From UBA5078 sp051252515 (GTDB taxonomy: Bacteria; Pseudomonadota; Gammaproteobacteria; Pseudomonadales; Pseudohongiellaceae): DNA of 64,000 nt. This document shows, piece by piece, positions 16,880 through 25,039 of the stretch. Location of the stretch: NCBI GenBank assembly GCA_051252515.1, contig JBPOFS010000001.1, forward strand, positions 372,001 through 436,000, read 5' to 3'. The notes below the pieces were generated by a model that saw nothing but the letters and a program-made list of their open reading frames with translations, had not been told where the DNA came from and did no database searches. The number at the start of each line of letters is the position of its first letter. The first letter of the stretch is position 1. The position numbers were made by a program, and so were the translations under genes.

Positions 16880-17380
16880 ATGGAAGCGCAGCTACATAAA
16901 CAACGCCACACCCCTTGCAAGCAAGTATTGATTGCGATGGTGTGGCTTGTTTTAAGCCTTTGTTTAAGCACGGCACACGCGCAAAGCATCACCGGCGGTC
17001 AAAACAGCCTTTTGTCTGGCCCTCGATTTCTACCTGCAGAACAAGCCTTTAACTTCTACACAAGCCTGCCAGAACCCGGCGTACTCAAACTGCACTGGAC
17101 CATTGCCCCCGGCTATTACCTCTATCAAGACAAGTTTGCCTTGCACGCAGAAGTGAACGGCAAGCGCGTATCGTTTGCGCTGCAATTGCCTGAAGCGATT
17201 GCCCACAACGATGAGTTTTTCGGTGATGTAATGGTTTATTTCGATGCAGTAGTCGCACAAGTTGACATGAAAAACATGGACCAAGAAGGTGATATTACCC
17301 TGAGTCTTCAATACCAAGGCTGCGCTGAAGCGGGCTTCTGCTATACAGTCCAACACCAAGAAATCCCCCTAGCCTTTTAA
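16880..17380 (+). CDS. Stand-alone DsbD N-terminal (alpha) domain
   Basis: The protein has 166 residues. After a signal peptide (about 15-35, ending AHA-QS) comes one domain matching periplasmic nDsbD: FLPAEQAFNFY, WTIAPGYYLYQDKF, HNDEFFGDVMVYFD and the redox pair in YQGCAEAGFCY (Cys148, Cys154, CX5C). In full DsbD this domain takes electrons from an 8-TM domain and reduces DsbC or CcmG-type partners. Here the chain stops right after the domain; neither the membrane part nor the thioredoxin-like C-terminal domain follows in any frame before aroQ. In Pseudomonas, as I recall, full dsbD sits beside aroQ. An AAGG precedes the ATG; fabB ends 12 bases upstream. Confidence 0.85.
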   Translation: MEAQLHKQRHTPCKQVLIAMVWLVLSLCLSTAHAQSITGGQNSLLSGPRFLPAEQAFNFYTSLPEPGVLKLHWTIAPGYYLYQDKFALHAEVNGKRVSFALQLPEAIAHNDEFFGDVMVYFDAVVAQVDMKNMDQEGDITLSLQYQGCAEAGFCYTVQHQEIPLAF

Positions 17381-17501
17381 AGCTGTCACAATTTTCGTCA
17401 ATTCCCTCCCAAAACACTGCTGAATAACTTCTTTAGGAAGCAAATTATGGTGAAATAAAGCCAATATTCTGCGAAAATGCTGGGAAAATTGCCGAAACCG
17501 G

Positions 17502-17507
17502 TATAAT
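17502..17507 (+). promoter_or_regulatory. Candidate -10 element upstream of aroQ-accBC
   Basis: A perfect TATAAT lies in an AT-rich 168-base gap after the DsbD-like gene, 41 bases before the aroQ ATG. No good -35 hexamer is at the right spacing, so the promoter would need an activator or another feature. Confidence 0.35.
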
Positions 17508-17548
17508 CGAATACACAAGAACTACACAGCGAAGCCGAGACCAACGCG

Positions 17549-17992
17549 ATGGCAACCATACTGGTACTGCACGGACCCAATTTGAATATGCTAGGCAAAA
17601 GAGAGCCTGAAGTTTATGGTTCTGAGACGCTTGCGGATATCAATGCGCGGCTCAACTTCAGTTGCATCGAAGCGGGCCAGCATTTACAGCACTTACAAAG
17701 TAATGCTGAGTACGAGCTCATTGATCGGCTGCATGCAGCACGCAATGAAGGGGTTAATTTCATTATTTTCAATCCTGCCGCTTTTACCCATAGCAGTGTT
17801 GCCCTGCGTGATGCGATTCTTGCTGCCGATATACCGTTTATCGAAGTGCATATCTCCAACGTGTACAAACGCGAGGAGTTTCGACATAAATCCTATTTTT
17901 CAGATATCGCCGTAGGCACGATCACGGGCCTTGGCAGTCTAGGGTACGACTTGGCATTACAGGCCGCGTTGTATCAAATTAAGAACAAGTAA
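17549..17992 (+). CDS. aroQ: 3-dehydroquinate dehydratase, type II
   Basis: The protein has 147 residues, the standard size. It dehydrates 3-dehydroquinate to 3-dehydroshikimate in the shikimate pathway. The N-terminal LHGPNLNMLGKREPEVYG carries the family Asn and Arg active-site residues, IIFNPAAFTHSSVALRDAI the conserved Asn/His region, and EVHISNVYKREEFRHKSYFS the substrate-binding and catalytic His/Arg segment. It heads the conserved aroQ-accB-accC order, 30 bases before accB. Confidence 0.96.
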   Translation: MATILVLHGPNLNMLGKREPEVYGSETLADINARLNFSCIEAGQHLQHLQSNAEYELIDRLHAARNEGVNFIIFNPAAFTHSSVALRDAILAADIPFIEVHISNVYKREEFRHKSYFSDIAVGTITGLGSLGYDLALQAALYQIKNK

Positions 17993-18022
17993 CACCTTAA
18001 ACACTAAGAAGAGACCTCCCAC

Positions 18023-18469
18023 ATGGATATTAGAAAAGTAAAAAAACTCATTGAACTGTTAGAGTCATCGGACATTGCCGAGATCGAAATAAAAGAGGGC
18101 GAAGAAGCCGTGCGTATTAGCCGTACCTCTAGATCCGCACCTGTTGCCTATGCTCCACAACCAGCCCCTGTTGCTGCGCCTGCTCCAGTAGCGGCTCCCG
18201 TTGCTAGCGCTCCGGAAGAAAGCAAAAAGCTAAGCGGCAACGTTATTAAATCTCCTATGGTTGGCACTTTCTATCGCTCACCATCACCTTCTTCACCTGC
18301 TTTTGTGGAAGTGGGTCAGCACGTCAAAGTGGGCGATGTAATTTGCATCGTTGAAGCTATGAAAATGATGAATCAAATTGAAGCCGATCACTCCGGTGTC
18401 GTGGAAGCAATTCTTGTGGAAGATGGTGAGCCAGTTGAGTTTGATCAACCTCTCATAACTATCGTTTAA
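18023..18469 (+). CDS. accB: Biotin carboxyl carrier protein of acetyl-CoA carboxylase
   Basis: The protein has 148 residues. An N-terminal helical region (1-35) is followed by a flexible Ala/Pro linker (about 40-66) and the biotinyl domain (about 72-148), with the biotin attachment Lys114 in VEAMKMMNQ. It carries biotin between AccC and the AccAD transferase in the first step of fatty-acid synthesis. GAAGAGACC lies upstream of the ATG. accC follows after 40 bases. Confidence 0.97.
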   Translation: MDIRKVKKLIELLESSDIAEIEIKEGEEAVRISRTSRSAPVAYAPQPAPVAAPAPVAAPVASAPEESKKLSGNVIKSPMVGTFYRSPSPSSPAFVEVGQHVKVGDVICIVEAMKMMNQIEADHSGVVEAILVEDGEPVEFDQPLITIV

Positions 18470-18509
18470 GACTAAAACTCTTTCATGTCACTACAAAAGG
18501 TTTGATTCC

Positions 18510-19871
18510 ATGCTAGATAAAGTTCTGATTGCCAATCGCGGAGAGATTGCTTTACGGGTACTTCGCGCCTGTAAAGAACTCGGCATCAAGACAGTCGCCG
18601 TGCATTCCAGCGCCGATCGCGACCTGATGCACGTCCGACTCGCCGATGAGTCCGTTTGTATTGGTCCTGCCAATGCAACAGATAGTTACCTCAATGTGCC
18701 CGCCATCATCAGCGCGACTGAAGTGACTGATGCCGTTGCGATCCACCCAGGTTACGGTTTCCTTGCAGAAAACGCGGACTTCGCTGAGCAAGTTGAAAAA
18801 AGCGGTTTCATCTTTATTGGCCCACGAGCAGAAACTATTCGTCTAATGGGCGACAAAGTCTCTGCGATCAAAGTCATGCGCGAAGCAGGCGTTCCTACAG
18901 TGCCAGGCTCTGACGGCCCTATCGACGACAACAAAGAGCGCACTCTCGCTATCGCACGCGAGATTGGTTACCCCGTAATCATCAAAGCGGCCGCTGGTGG
19001 CGGCGGACGTGGCATGCGCGTAGTGCATAGCGAAGCGGCCCTACTCAAAGCTGTTTACGTCACTCAATCAGAAGCGAAAGCATTCTTTGGCAGTGGCATA
19101 GTTTATATTGAAAAATTCCTAGAAAACCCTCGTCACGTTGAGATTCAAATTTTAGCCGACGGTCAAGGCAATGCTATTCACTTAGGCGATCGAGACTGCT
19201 CTATGCAGCGCCGTCACCAGAAAGTGTTAGAAGAAGCACCCGCGCCTGGCATCCCTGACCATATTCGCGAAGCCGTTGCAGCGACTTGCGTTAAAGCGTG
19301 CGAGAAAATGAATTATCGCGGCGCCGGCACGCTCGAGTTCTTATACCAAGACGAGCAGTTTTATTTCATCGAAATGAACACACGCGTCCAGGTAGAACAC
19401 CCTGTAACAGAAATGGTAACAGGGATCGACATCGTAAAAGAGCAGCTCAGAATTGCCAGCGGCGAGAAGCTGTCAATCAAACAGTCTGACGTAAAGATCA
19501 CCGGCCACTCTATCGAGTGCCGAATCAATGCCGAAGACCCAGTGACGTTCTTGCCCTGCCCAGGAAAGATCAACCTTTTCCATGCCCCTGGAGGCAATGG
19601 TATCCGAGTGGACTCACATATTTACAGTGGCTATACCGTACCTCCGTATTATGATTCGTTAATCGCCAAACTAATTACTTATGGCGAAGACCGAGACGGA
19701 GCACTCGCAAAAATGAGTAACGCTCTGGATGAACTTCTTATTGATGGCATACGCACCAATACGCAGCTGCATAAGAATATTATTCGTGACACTGAGTTCC
19801 AAAAAGGCGGCGTGAATATTCATTACCTCGAGAGCAAGCTGATTGGGCAACATAAGCCTACGTCTAAATAA
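18510..19871 (+). CDS. accC: Biotin carboxylase subunit of acetyl-CoA carboxylase
   Basis: The protein has 453 residues (E. coli 449). It uses ATP and bicarbonate to carboxylate biotin on AccB. Seen: the N-terminal KVLIANRGEIALRVLRAC, the glycine-rich ATP loop KAAAGGGGRGMRVV, the DRDCSMQRRHQK segment, metal ligands in FIEMNTRVQVEHPVTE and the C-terminal GYTVPPYYDSLIAKLI. AAGG precedes the ATG. It shares the operon with aroQ and accB; prmA follows after 45 bases. Confidence 0.97.
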   Translation: MLDKVLIANRGEIALRVLRACKELGIKTVAVHSSADRDLMHVRLADESVCIGPANATDSYLNVPAIISATEVTDAVAIHPGYGFLAENADFAEQVEKSGFIFIGPRAETIRLMGDKVSAIKVMREAGVPTVPGSDGPIDDNKERTLAIAREIGYPVIIKAAAGGGGRGMRVVHSEAALLKAVYVTQSEAKAFFGSGIVYIEKFLENPRHVEIQILADGQGNAIHLGDRDCSMQRRHQKVLEEAPAPGIPDHIREAVAATCVKACEKMNYRGAGTLEFLYQDEQFYFIEMNTRVQVEHPVTEMVTGIDIVKEQLRIASGEKLSIKQSDVKITGHSIECRINAEDPVTFLPCPGKINLFHAPGGNGIRVDSHIYSGYTVPPYYDSLIAKLITYGEDRDGALAKMSNALDELLIDGIRTNTQLHKNIIRDTEFQKGGVNIHYLESKLIGQHKPTSK

Positions 19872-19916
19872 TATGATACCCAATCAACTCCACGCTCCCT
19901 CAGCGAAGGTGTAAAC

Positions 19917-20798
19917 ATGCCTTGGCAGCAACTGACGCTCAATGTCGAAGAGAACGACGCCGCACTTATTGAAGAATATCTCAATGGGTGCGGTGCGGTA
20001 TCCGTGACACTTATGGATGCTGAAGACCAACCGGTCTTTCAAGTAGACATTGATACAACCCCCATTTGGAATAGCACTCAAGTGCAAGGCTTGTTCGACC
20101 ATGATGCCCCTATGGACATCATTGTCGCGAGCTTGCGTGAGAACATTCCTTGCACGAAAGAACTGCCCATCGACATTGAAGAAATAAAAGATGCCGAATG
20201 GGAACGTGTCTGCATGCAGGACTTTGTGCCTATGCGTTTTGGTGAGAACATTTGGATTTGCCCGAGCTGGGAAACGCCGCCAGAATCCAATGCGACGAAT
20301 ATCATGCTGGACCCAGGCCTAGCCTTTGGCACTGGTACCCACCCCACAACAGCACTTTGTTTGGAGTGGCTCGATCAACAAGACATTGCCAACAAAACAG
20401 TGATCGACTACGGCTGCGGCTCCGGTGTTTTAGCCATTGCAGCAGCGCTGCTAGGCGCCAAAGAAGTCATCGCGATCGATAACGATCCGCAAGCTATTAT
20501 CGCGACCGAAAGCAATCGTGAACTCAATGGTATCGACGACACCCAGTTACGGGCTTACTTGCCCGGAGTAGAGGGACACCCCAAAGCCGACATTATTGTC
20601 GCCAATATATTGGCCGGACCTCTTGAGGCGTTGACGCCCATTATCGCAGCGCTCATTAAGCCAGGCGGCAAGCTAATACTCTCAGGGGTACTCTCGCAAC
20701 AAACTCAGTCGCTAATGAATAGTTATCAAGAATACTTCACCATGCTTGAGCCCGCGTTGCGCGAAGAATGGGTCCGCGTAGAAGGCATCAGGCGTTAA
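19917..20798 (+). CDS. prmA: Ribosomal protein L11 methyltransferase
   Basis: The protein has 293 residues, matching PrmA. The N-terminal substrate-recognition domain (1-55, MPWQQLTLNV) is followed by a linker and a class I SAM methyltransferase with DPGLAFGTGTHPTTALCL and the SAM motif DYGCGSGVLAIAAALLGA, then IIVANILAGPLEAL. It trimethylates the N terminus and lysines of L11. The accC-prmA-dusB-fis order is conserved in gammaproteobacteria. Confidence 0.96.
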   Translation: MPWQQLTLNVEENDAALIEEYLNGCGAVSVTLMDAEDQPVFQVDIDTTPIWNSTQVQGLFDHDAPMDIIVASLRENIPCTKELPIDIEEIKDAEWERVCMQDFVPMRFGENIWICPSWETPPESNATNIMLDPGLAFGTGTHPTTALCLEWLDQQDIANKTVIDYGCGSGVLAIAAALLGAKEVIAIDNDPQAIIATESNRELNGIDDTQLRAYLPGVEGHPKADIIVANILAGPLEALTPIIAALIKPGGKLILSGVLSQQTQSLMNSYQEYFTMLEPALREEWVRVEGIRR

Positions 20799-20825
20799 AT
20801 TTAGTTTTAGCGATGTCTGCCGACT

Positions 20826-21977
20826 ATGAGCTTATTCATCACACAATGCCCACATTGCCACACCTCGTTTCGCACTAGTGTCTCTCAGCTGCAGTCCGCT
20901 GACGGCATGGTGCGGTGCGGGGCTTGCTTACGCATCTTTGCCGCCGACAATAACTTACTTCCCTCTGTCGACATTCGGACAATCTCCGTCCCCAATCGCG
21001 AAGAGGAAGACCCCTTAGACGAAGAAATTGAATCTAACGACGAGCAATTGCCGCTAAGCGATTTAACGCCCCCCCTAGATGAAGATGAGGCTGATTCTGA
21101 AGAGGAAAGCATCTTCACTCTCGACATGGCAGACTCCCTCCCCAATAGAGTTAGCCCCATTATTACTGAGAGTAGTGCGTCTTGGGAGCTTATCGATGAC
21201 GACAGTCCGGACATTGAACAGACTCCAGAGCCACAAACGCCTGAAGCGCTAACAACTTCCACTACAGAGTCTAACGAGACTGTCATTACTGCCGAGGAAG
21301 AGGTCACACCCGACATAACCGAAAGTGACGAGACTGACGACGACTCACAGGCTCGAGCACGCGTTAACAACCTTGAGTTCAATAGCAGCCCTTCGAACGA
21401 TGACTCACTTACACTTGATGGCTTTAGTGCGGAAGATTTAGATAACGTCGATCTCGAAGAAAACCCAATAGAGTTGAATTGGCAGGAGAAACCAAGAAAA
21501 ACTCTTGGGATCACACTACTATCGATAGTGCTTATCGGATGCCTTGCCCTCCAGTTATTATGGGTCAATCGCAACGCGCTTGCACAAAACCCGCAGTGGC
21601 GCACGGTCATCGAAACGCTTTGCTCTCCAATCGATTGCGGATTAAAACCGTTGGTAGATTTACGCTTAATACGCAGCGATCAGCTCGCTGTACAGAGCCA
21701 TCCAGAGTTCTCAAATGCTCTTCGCGTCAAAGTTCAGTTTCGTAATGACGCCACGTTTGCACAGCCCTTACCCGGCCTTCTGCTGAAGTTCACTAACAGC
21801 CGTGACGAAGTCCTTGCCGAACGCCACTTTACTCCCAGCGAGTACCTGGAAAGTGAATTACAAGATCTAGCGGCAATGCCTGCAAAGTCACAACTGCAAA
21901 TCTCACTGGATTTGCTCGACCCTGGCCCGCAGGCCCTTAACTACGAAATCAGTTTTTATACGATTCCGACAACTTAG
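20826..21977 (+). CDS. Zinc-ribbon and DUF3426 membrane protein
   Basis: The protein has 383 residues. An MJ0042-type zinc ribbon has CxxC pairs at Cys8/Cys11 and Cys31/Cys34. A long, very acidic low-complexity stretch (about 55-215, rich in Glu, Asp, Ser, Thr) follows, then one transmembrane helix (about 226-246, TLLSIVLIGCLALQLLWV) and a DUF3426 domain (about 250-383), predicted periplasmic. The position between prmA and dusB agrees with DUF3426 proteins in Pseudomonas relatives. Molecular function is not known. The acidic linker makes the opposite strand read as a long serine-rich open frame that I regard as a shadow. Confidence 0.85.
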   Translation: MSLFITQCPHCHTSFRTSVSQLQSADGMVRCGACLRIFAADNNLLPSVDIRTISVPNREEEDPLDEEIESNDEQLPLSDLTPPLDEDEADSEEESIFTLDMADSLPNRVSPIITESSASWELIDDDSPDIEQTPEPQTPEALTTSTTESNETVITAEEEVTPDITESDETDDDSQARARVNNLEFNSSPSNDDSLTLDGFSAEDLDNVDLEENPIELNWQEKPRKTLGITLLSIVLIGCLALQLLWVNRNALAQNPQWRTVIETLCSPIDCGLKPLVDLRLIRSDQLAVQSHPEFSNALRVKVQFRNDATFAQPLPGLLLKFTNSRDEVLAERHFTPSEYLESELQDLAAMPAKSQLQISLDLLDPGPQALNYEISFYTIPTT

Positions 21978-21998
21978 ACATTAGGCAAGTTGCACATA

Positions 21999-23006
21999 AT
22001 GAAGAACGTCAAACCAGCGATTACTATCGGACAACATCGGCTAGAAGGCAATGTAATGCTCGCCCCTATGGCTGGCATTACTGACCAACCTTTTCGTGAC
22101 CTCTGCGTCACGCATGGTGCCGGCCTTGCTGTGTCCGAGATGCTGACTTGTAACTCTTCACTTTGGGAGAGCAGGAAAAACCGCACTCGATATATTCACT
22201 CCCACATCGGGGCACTGAACTCTATTCAGATTGCGGGCTCGTCTGCAGACATGATGGCTGACGCTGCACGACGTCATGCCGACCTAGGCGCCGACATCAT
22301 CGACATCAACATGGGCTGTCCCGCCAAAAAAGTGCTTAAAAAAGCCGCTGGCTCGGCCTTACTCAAAGACACCAAGCTAGTGACTCAGATTCTCAAAGAA
22401 GTGGTTAACGCCGTCGACATCCCCGTCACCCTAAAAATACGCACTGGTTGGTCTCCCGAGTCGCGCAATGGCGTTGAAATCGCCAGGATTGCAGAGAGCG
22501 AAGGCATTCAATTACTGACCGTACATGGGCGCACAAGAGAGTGTCGCTTTGTCGGCGATGTCGAATATGACACCATCAGAGACATTAAAAATGCACTCTC
22601 AATTCCCGTCATCGCCAATGGGGACATCACCACGGCCGAACGTGCCAAGCATGTGATGGATTACACCGGAGCCGATGGCGTTATGATCGGCCGAGCAGCA
22701 CAGGGAAACCCTTGGATTTTCGCGCAGATTAACCACTTTCTCGAAACCGGAGAAAACCTCCCAGCCCACTCATTGGGTGATTTGCACAGCACGCTGGTTT
22801 CTCACGTGCAGCAATTGCACGAACTATACGGGGAGTTCAAAGGCGTCCTTTTTGCGCGCAAACATGTGGCTTGGTATACCGATATACTTGCAGGGGCTAA
22901 AGACTTTCGAGCCGTATTTAATTCGTTAAAAACAGCTGACAATCAGATAAGTGAACTTAATACTTACTTTAATACCTTCACGGCTAATGGGGAGATCAAC
23001 CGTTGA
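21999..23006 (+). CDS. dusB: tRNA-dihydrouridine synthase B
   Basis: The protein has 335 residues from the ATG at 21999; a TTG nine bases upstream is the alternative. It is an FMN-dependent reductase of uridines in the tRNA D loop. Seen: the N-terminal MLAPMAGITDQPFRDLC, the catalytic Cys in INMGCPAKKV, KIRTGW, VHGRTREC and ADGVMIGRAAQGNPWIF. Its TGA overlaps the TTG start of fis (TTGA), the well-known dusB-fis operon, in which the upstream promoter drives fis. Confidence 0.95.
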   Translation: MKNVKPAITIGQHRLEGNVMLAPMAGITDQPFRDLCVTHGAGLAVSEMLTCNSSLWESRKNRTRYIHSHIGALNSIQIAGSSADMMADAARRHADLGADIIDINMGCPAKKVLKKAAGSALLKDTKLVTQILKEVVNAVDIPVTLKIRTGWSPESRNGVEIARIAESEGIQLLTVHGRTRECRFVGDVEYDTIRDIKNALSIPVIANGDITTAERAKHVMDYTGADGVMIGRAAQGNPWIFAQINHFLETGENLPAHSLGDLHSTLVSHVQQLHELYGEFKGVLFARKHVAWYTDILAGAKDFRAVFNSLKTADNQISELNTYFNTFTANGEINR

Positions 23007-23308
23007 AACCATTTAATGAAAACAGCTCTCATCAAAATAATAGTAATGACTTCCTATTGCCCCGCCCCCCTATTCAACAGCCCTCCACTCTACGCAAAGA
23101 TGTAGAAAGGGCCTTGCAGCAGTATTTCGAGAATGTCGGCGATGATTCAGTAACGAATCTCTACCAGCTGGTTTTGAACGAAGTGGAAGCCCCTTTATTA
23201 GAAGCCGTATTGCGCCACAGCGGCAGCAACCAGAGCAAGGCATCTATCATGCTGGGCCTGAATCGTGGTACTCTACGCAAGAAATTGAAACAACATGGAA
23301 TGTTGTAA
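23003..23308 (+). CDS. fis: DNA-binding protein Fis (TTG start)
   Basis: The protein has 101 residues. The C-terminal half (about 57-101) is the Fis helix-turn-helix: LLEAVLRHSGSNQSKASIML then GLNRGTLRKKLKQHGML, nearly identical to E. coli. Fis is a nucleoid protein that bends DNA and activates stable-RNA promoters. No ATG or GTG occurs before the core, so translation must start at TTG 23003, which follows GGGGAG by nine bases and overlaps the dusB stop as TTGA. The weak start in a coupled overlap should tie Fis output to dusB translation. Confidence 0.93.
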   Translation: MKPFNENSSHQNNSNDFLLPRPPIQQPSTLRKDVERALQQYFENVGDDSVTNLYQLVLNEVEAPLLEAVLRHSGSNQSKASIMLGLNRGTLRKKLKQHGML

Positions 23309-23351
23309 CCAGGACTCTGGTACCCGGATAACTCTGATCTAGCGGAGCGTA

Positions 23352-24989
23352 ATGGAACCCCCCGCCTTGTCGGCCTACGATAGACCTTCTCACATGCCCA
23401 CATCTAATTCTGCCGTAGTTCGACGCGCACTTATAAGCGTGTCCGACAAGACCGGCATAGTACCCTTTGCTCAATCCCTACACCGCGCTGGTATAGAAAT
23501 ACTCTCCACTGGCGGCACATTCAAATTACTGCAAGCAGAGAAAATCCCTGCTATCGAAATTGCCGATTACACGGGATTTCCAGAAATGATGGATGGCAGA
23601 GTCAAAACTCTGCACCCGAAGGTTCATGGCGGCATTCTTGCTCGCCGTGAGATCGATCAGGCCGTCATGCAAGAGCATGATATACCGCCGATCGACCTAG
23701 TGGTTGTGAACCTCTACCCCTTCGAAGCGACCGTGGCAAACCCTGACTGCGACCTTCCCACTGCCATCGAGAATATCGATATCGGTGGACCGACCATGTT
23801 ACGGGCTGCGGCCAAAAATCATGCATGGGTAGGCGTCATCGTGAACCCTTCCGATTACGATCGAGTACTGGCAGAGCTGGCGAACAATAACGGCGCTCTT
23901 AGCGATGCAACACGCTTCGACCTCTCCGTTAGCACGTTTGAACACACTGCCGCCTATGATGCCGCAATTGCGAACTATCTTGGCGCTCGCGTCCCTAGCG
24001 ATGCAGAGGAGGAAGTCTTGCCTAGAGCCTTCCCAAGAACGTTCTCGCAGCAATTTATTAAGCGTCAAGACATGCGCTATGGTGAGAACCCTCACCAGCG
24101 TGCTGCCTTCTATGCAGAGAAAGCTCCGCAAGAAGCTAGTATCAGCACAGCCGTACAGCTACAGGGCAAGGCTTTGTCCTATAACAACATCGCAGATACT
24201 GATGCGGCCTTAGAGTGCGTAAAATCATTCGAAGCACCAGCATGCGTTATCGTAAAGCACGCCAACCCTTGCGGTGTCGCAGTCAGTGATTCGATTGCTG
24301 GCGCCTATGATCTGGCCTTCAAGACAGATCCGACGTCTGCGTTTGGCGGAATCATTGCCTTCAATCGCGAGCTCGATGCGGCAACGGCGCAATTGATTGT
24401 CGATCGTCAATTTACTGAAGTCATTATTGCCCCGAGTGTTTCCGAAGAAGCGCTTAAAGTTGTCAGCAGCAAGCAGAACGTCCGCGTTCTAAGCTGCGGC
24501 CAATGGGAAGCCCAGCCTCAAGCCGCTTTTGATTTCAAACGCGTTAATGGCGGCCTCCTCGTGCAAGATCGAGACATTCACCAAATCAGCGCTGCCGATT
24601 TGAAAATCGTCAGTAAGCGTCAGCCCAGTGAACAAGAGATCGACGACTTATTGTTCGCATGGCAAGTCGCGATGTTCGTAAAATCCAACGCTATTGTCTA
24701 TTGCAAGAACAAGCAGACTATTGGCATTGGCGCTGGCCAGATGAGTCGAGTGTACAGTGCCAGAATCGCTGGCATCAAAGCCGCCGATGAAGGTTTAGAG
24801 GTACGCGGTTCAGTGATGGCCTCGGACGCCTTCTTCCCATTCCGTGACGGTATCGATGCAGCAGCACAAGCGGGTATAAGCGCCGTTATACAGCCTGGTG
24901 GCTCTATGCGTGATGACGAAGTCATTGCTGCCGCCGACGAAGCTGGAATGGCAATGGTATTCACGAGTGTTCGTCACTTTAGACACTAA
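23352..24989 (+). CDS. purH: Bifunctional AICAR formyltransferase / IMP cyclohydrolase
   Basis: The protein has 545 residues from the ATG at 23352 (an in-frame ATG at 23394 is possible, but only the first has a GGAG). It performs the last two steps of IMP synthesis. The N-terminal IMP cyclohydrolase (about 20-215) has RRALISVSDKTGIV, STGGTFKLL and VKTLHPKVHGG. The AICAR transformylase has RYGENPHQRAAFY, KHANPCGVAV and TDPTSAFGGIIAFNR. purD follows after 50 bases. The order fis-purH-purD is the one I recall from Pseudomonas. Confidence 0.96.
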   Translation: MEPPALSAYDRPSHMPTSNSAVVRRALISVSDKTGIVPFAQSLHRAGIEILSTGGTFKLLQAEKIPAIEIADYTGFPEMMDGRVKTLHPKVHGGILARREIDQAVMQEHDIPPIDLVVVNLYPFEATVANPDCDLPTAIENIDIGGPTMLRAAAKNHAWVGVIVNPSDYDRVLAELANNNGALSDATRFDLSVSTFEHTAAYDAAIANYLGARVPSDAEEEVLPRAFPRTFSQQFIKRQDMRYGENPHQRAAFYAEKAPQEASISTAVQLQGKALSYNNIADTDAALECVKSFEAPACVIVKHANPCGVAVSDSIAGAYDLAFKTDPTSAFGGIIAFNRELDAATAQLIVDRQFTEVIIAPSVSEEALKVVSSKQNVRVLSCGQWEAQPQAAFDFKRVNGGLLVQDRDIHQISAADLKIVSKRQPSEQEIDDLLFAWQVAMFVKSNAIVYCKNKQTIGIGAGQMSRVYSARIAGIKAADEGLEVRGSVMASDAFFPFRDGIDAAAQAGISAVIQPGGSMRDDEVIAAADEAGMAMVFTSVRHFRH

Positions 24990-25039
24990 GACAAACTTGT
25001 AATCAGTCAACAGCGCTTTTAGAGGCACAGCAAAATACT

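Noticed and set aside
20885..21610. 241-codon open frame on the minus strand
   Set aside because: It lies wholly opposite the zinc-ribbon/DUF3426 gene. The Ser-rich sequence is what the complement of that gene's Glu/Asp-rich linker would give. No family resemblance was seen.
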